Shown here piece after piece: positions 7,094 to 9,046 of a stretch of DNA of 9,046 nucleotides. The translations under genes were made by a program, and so were the position numbers. Position 1 is the stretch's first letter; the number at the start of each line of letters is the position of its first letter. The notes under the pieces are model-generated. The model ran no database searches, was not told the origin of the DNA, and saw only the letters and a list, made by a program, of their open reading frames with translations. Origin of the DNA: Nitrospirota bacterium (lineage in GTDB: Bacteria; Nitrospirota; Nitrospiria; Nitrospirales; Nitrospiraceae); contig SCVQ01000336.1 of assembly GCA_004296865.1 (NCBI GenBank), positions 1 to 9,046 on the forward strand, read 5' to 3'.

Positions 7094-7109
7094 TGGCAAA
7101 GTCCGTGCT
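7094..7109 (+). promoter_or_regulatory. Candidate sigma-54 (-24/-12) promoter upstream of the gvpH-like gene
   Basis: TGGCAA, 5 bases, then GTGCT resembles the sigma-54 consensus TGGCAC-N5-TTGCW. The nearly invariant GG and GC dinucleotides are present at correct spacing, with mismatches at the sixth base of the -24 element and the first base of the -12 element. It begins 2 bases after the stop of the sigma-54 activator gene. Transcription would start near 7119, about 57 bases before ATG 7176. This is a hand match in one place and could be chance. Confidence 0.35.
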
Positions 7110-7160
7110 GTGGGACGGCGTGCAGCCATGACTGTGAGCGGGCTCGGGGAAGGGCTTTTT

Positions 7161-7170
7161 AAAGGAGGGG
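7161..7170 (+). promoter_or_regulatory. Strong Shine-Dalgarno site deciding the gvpH-like start
   Basis: AAAGGAGGGG ends 5 bases before ATG 7176 and is close to the ideal anti-16S-rRNA complement. It is the best ribosome site in the window. It favours 7176 over the in-frame ATG at 7089, which overlaps the regulator stop but has only AAGG just upstream. Confidence 0.75.
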
Positions 7171-7175
7171 CGTCT

Positions 7176-7784
7176 ATGACCAGCAAACACAGAGCTGAGG
7201 ACTTTGCAGAGGGAAAACGCCGACTCGAGGAAATCGGGCGCCGGCTCGGAGGCCTCTTCGGCAAATCGGGACCGACGAAACCTGAGCCAGCCGGGTTGGG
7301 AGGGGTTCTGGGAGGGCTCGGCGCGCTGCTCGACCAGTTGGGGAAATGGGCCGAGACGGCGGAGAAGGAGGGGGGAACGGCGTCCCGATCCGGGGAGTTC
7401 GATCTCGGGTCGGACAAACGGCTCCGCGGCGTGTATGGGTTTTCCGTGAAAGTCGGGCTCGGCGAGCAAGGGGTCAAGGTTGAACCGTTCGGGAACATTC
7501 GGAAGGATGAGCAGAGTGGTCGCGTGGAGGTCAAAGAGATTCGGGAACCGATGACCGATCTCTTCGATGAACCGGACCATGTCTTCATCGTCGCCGAGGT
7601 GCCGGGAGTCATGCCGGAAGATGTTCGGCTGGAGCTGCACGACGATATCCTCGCACTGGTCGCAGAGCGGGGAGAAAAGAAATACCGAAAAGAGTTGCTG
7701 TTGCCGGCGAGCTTTTCGTCTGACAACATGAGCTTTACTTGTCGGAACGGGATCTTGGAGATCACGCTCCGTAAGGCGAGCTAA
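7176..7784 (+). CDS. gvpH: GvpH-like gas vesicle protein, Hsp20/alpha-crystallin family
   Basis: The 202-residue product has the layout of bacterial GvpH-type proteins. A charged N-terminal helix (RRLEEIGRRLGGLFG) is followed by a Gly/Leu-rich segment (GGVLGGLGALLDQLGKWAE), then the core RGVYGFSVKVG (from about residue 84) and VKVEPFGNI (from residue 100). The rest is an alpha-crystallin-like domain (about 123-202) with REPMTDLFDE, IVAEVPGV, the DVRLELHDD strand region and a terminal NGILEITLRK strand. By family, Hsp20-type proteins hold unfolded clients; GvpH is thought to chaperone hydrophobic gas vesicle proteins. ATG 7176 is chosen for its strong ribosome site; starting at 7089 would add 29 residues of unpatterned, Arg/Gly-rich sequence. 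A CDC48-like ATPase follows after 15 bases, and a sigma-54 regulator precedes it. A general Hsp20 chaperone remains the alternative, because no structural gvp gene is in view. Confidence 0.82.
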   Translation: MTSKHRAEDFAEGKRRLEEIGRRLGGLFGKSGPTKPEPAGLGGVLGGLGALLDQLGKWAETAEKEGGTASRSGEFDLGSDKRLRGVYGFSVKVGLGEQGVKVEPFGNIRKDEQSGRVEVKEIREPMTDLFDEPDHVFIVAEVPGVMPEDVRLELHDDILALVAERGEKKYRKELLLPASFSSDNMSFTCRNGILEITLRKAS

Positions 7785-7799
7785 ACGGAGGATCCAGCG

Positions 7800-9046
7800 A
7801 TGGAACAAGCGGCGGAGGGCGTGCTGCGGCTGAAAGTCAGCGAAGGGCTCGGCAAAGATGTTGGGCGGGCGCTGGCCAGGATGGATCCGGCCGATATCAA
7901 GGCGCTGGGGGGCGAACTCGGCGCCCTGGTTGAGATCGAGGGAAAGCGACGGACGGTCTGCAAGGTGATGCCATCGTATAAAGATGAACGGGCCGGGGCC
8001 CGGGTCCAATTGGATGGGCTTTCGCGAGGAAACGCAGGGGTGGCGCTGGATGAGGTGGTGTCGGTGCGCCGCATCATCGCCCAGCCCGCCCAGCGGCTCA
8101 CCCTTGCGCCCGTCTCGGCGATGCCGTCAGACCGCGACCTCAAGTATATCGGGAACCTGCTCGACGGCTTGCCGGTGGTGGAAGGGGATCGGATCCGGGC
8201 CACCCTCTTCGGGAGCCGCTACCTGGATTTTATCGTCCGCGGGACCGCGCCCAAGGGAGCGGTCGTCATCGTGCCGAACACCGTCCTCACAGTGGGAGCC
8301 GTGTGGCAAGAACAGGGAAAGAAAGAGGCCGGGCGGCCGATCCTGTCCTACGAAGACATCGGCGGGCTCAAACGGGAACTCCACCGGGTCCGGGAGATCA
8401 TCGAGTTGCCGTTGCGCTACCCGGAGGTGTTCGAACGGCTCGGCATCGATGCGCCCAAGGGGGTGCTGCTTCACGGGCCGCCCGGCTGCGGGAAGACCCT
8501 CATTGCGCGGGCCGTGGCGCATGAAACCGACGCCAGCTTTTTTTCGATCAACGGGCCGGAGATCATCCACAAGTTCTACGGAGAGAGCGAAGCCCATTTG
8601 CGCAAGATTTTCGAGGAGGCGGCCCAGAAGGCGCCCAGCATCATCTTCATTGACGAGATTGATGCCATCGCCCCGCGCCGGGAGACGGTGGTGGGGGACG
8701 TGGAGAAACGGGTGGTGGCCCAACTCCTGGGGCTCATGGACGGGCTCAAGAGTCGAGCGCATGTGATCGTCATTGCGGCGACCAATCTGCCGAACGCGCT
8801 GGACCCCGCCCTCCGACGCCCCGGGCGGTTCGACCGGGAGGTCGTCATTCCGATCCCGGACCGGCACGGTCGCTTGGCGATCCTGGAAATTCACAGCCGG
8901 GGCATGCCGCTCGCCAAGGACGTGGAGATGGCCCGTCTGGCCGAGATCACCCATGGGTTCGTGGGAGCCGATCTGGAGGCGCTCTGTCGGGAGGCGGCCA
9001 TGATCTGCCTGCGGCGAATCATTCCGGAGATTGACTTTGCCCAAGC
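7800..9046 (+). CDS. CDC48/VCP-like AAA+ ATPase, 3' partial
   Basis: The gene starts at ATG 7800 with GGAGG at 7787-7791, 8 bases upstream, and runs off the window after 415 residues without a stop. Residues 1 to about 190 match the two-part CDC48 N-domain (LRLKVSEG and [10 protein letters not shown], then a second substrate-binding half). [25 protein letters not shown] begins the first ATPase domain in the classical CDC48 manner (positions about 180-204). Walker A is GPPGCGKT (226-233, Lys232), Walker B IIFIDEID (Asp285, Glu286), sensor 1 Asn329 in AATN, and arginine fingers lie in [11 protein letters not shown] (Arg339, Arg340, Arg343). All catalytic residues of D1 are present; any D2 domain is beyond the window. 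By family, this is a hexameric unfoldase/segregase that threads clients through its pore. Beside a GvpH-like holdase it could remodel assembling or misfolded proteins (inference). Confidence 0.95.
   Translation, partial: MEQAAEGVLRLKVSEGLGKDVGRALARMDPADIKALGGELGALVEIEGKRRTVCKVMPSYKDERAGARVQLDGLSRGNAGVALDEVVSVRRIIAQPAQRLTLAPVSAMPSDRDLKYIGNLLDGLPVVEGDRIRATLFGSRYLDFIVRGTAPKGAVVIVPNTVLTVGAVWQEQGKKEAGRPILSYEDIGGLKRELHRVREIIELPLRYPEVFERLGIDAPKGVLLHGPPGCGKTLIARAVAHETDASFFSINGPEIIHKFYGESEAHLRKIFEEAAQKAPSIIFIDEIDAIAPRRETVVGDVEKRVVAQLLGLMDGLKSRAHVIVIAATNLPNALDPALRRPGRFDREVVIPIPDRHGRLAILEIHSRGMPLAKDVEMARLAEITHGFVGADLEALCREAAMICLRRIIPEIDFAQ

Noticed and set aside
7002..8009. Minus-strand open frame across the gvpH-like gene and the CDC48 start
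   Set aside because: It spans two well-supported + strand genes and their ribosome sites, and its own translation has no family signature.
8127..9044. Minus-strand open frame opposite the CDC48-like gene
   Set aside because: The + strand encodes complete Walker, sensor and arginine-finger motifs here; the minus frame is a shadow.
1..9046. CRISPR arrays, tRNA or rRNA genes, insertion sequences
   Set aside because: No regularly spaced repeats, no tRNA-like arms or rRNA-like segments, and no transposase motifs or flanking terminal repeats were seen; nearly all of the window is coding.

Overview
The window is GC-rich, densely packed and strictly co-directional: every supportable gene is on the + strand, often with 4-base ATGA overlaps. 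Family content and codon use fit a Gram-negative, sigma-54-using bacterium. The look is Nitrospirota/NC10/Desulfobacterota-like, but no phylogenetic marker is present, so the taxon is inference only. Both ends are cut inside genes.

Region 1 (1-4010) is a signalling unit. It starts with the C-terminal part of a sigma-54-activator-type AAA+ protein whose catalytic and sigma-54-contacting motifs are all substituted and which ends without a DNA-binding domain. An ATGA overlap couples it to a 1117-residue membrane hybrid histidine kinase (TM, Cache-like sensor, TM, PAS, PAS, HisKA, HATPase, REC, REC). A clear Rho-independent terminator follows.

Region 2 (4011-5530) holds three small genes that I do not recognise: a Cys/Arg-rich 151-residue protein interrupted by a perfect 24-bp palindrome, a 119-residue protein with a CxxC pair, and a 210-residue protein whose tail is faintly TraB/GumN-like. 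The last overlaps the next gene by ATGA.

Region 3 (5527-9046) is an intact NtrC-type regulator (REC, AAA+, Fis HTH), then a small-heat-shock-type protein of the GvpH kind found in gas vesicle clusters, then a CDC48/VCP-like AAA+ ATPase that runs off the end. A sequence resembling a sigma-54 (-24/-12) promoter lies at the very end of the regulator gene, 57 bases before the favoured gvpH-like start.

Working model (inference): the hybrid kinase senses a periplasmic signal and feeds the intact response regulator. That regulator, with sigma-54, drives a gas-vesicle-type or protein-assembly operon beginning with the Hsp20/GvpH-like chaperone and the CDC48-like unfoldase. The inactive AAA+ protein may modulate this regulation. 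No gvpA, gvpN, gvpF/L or other diagnostic gas vesicle gene lies inside the window, so the link rests on the GvpH-like protein and its neighbour.
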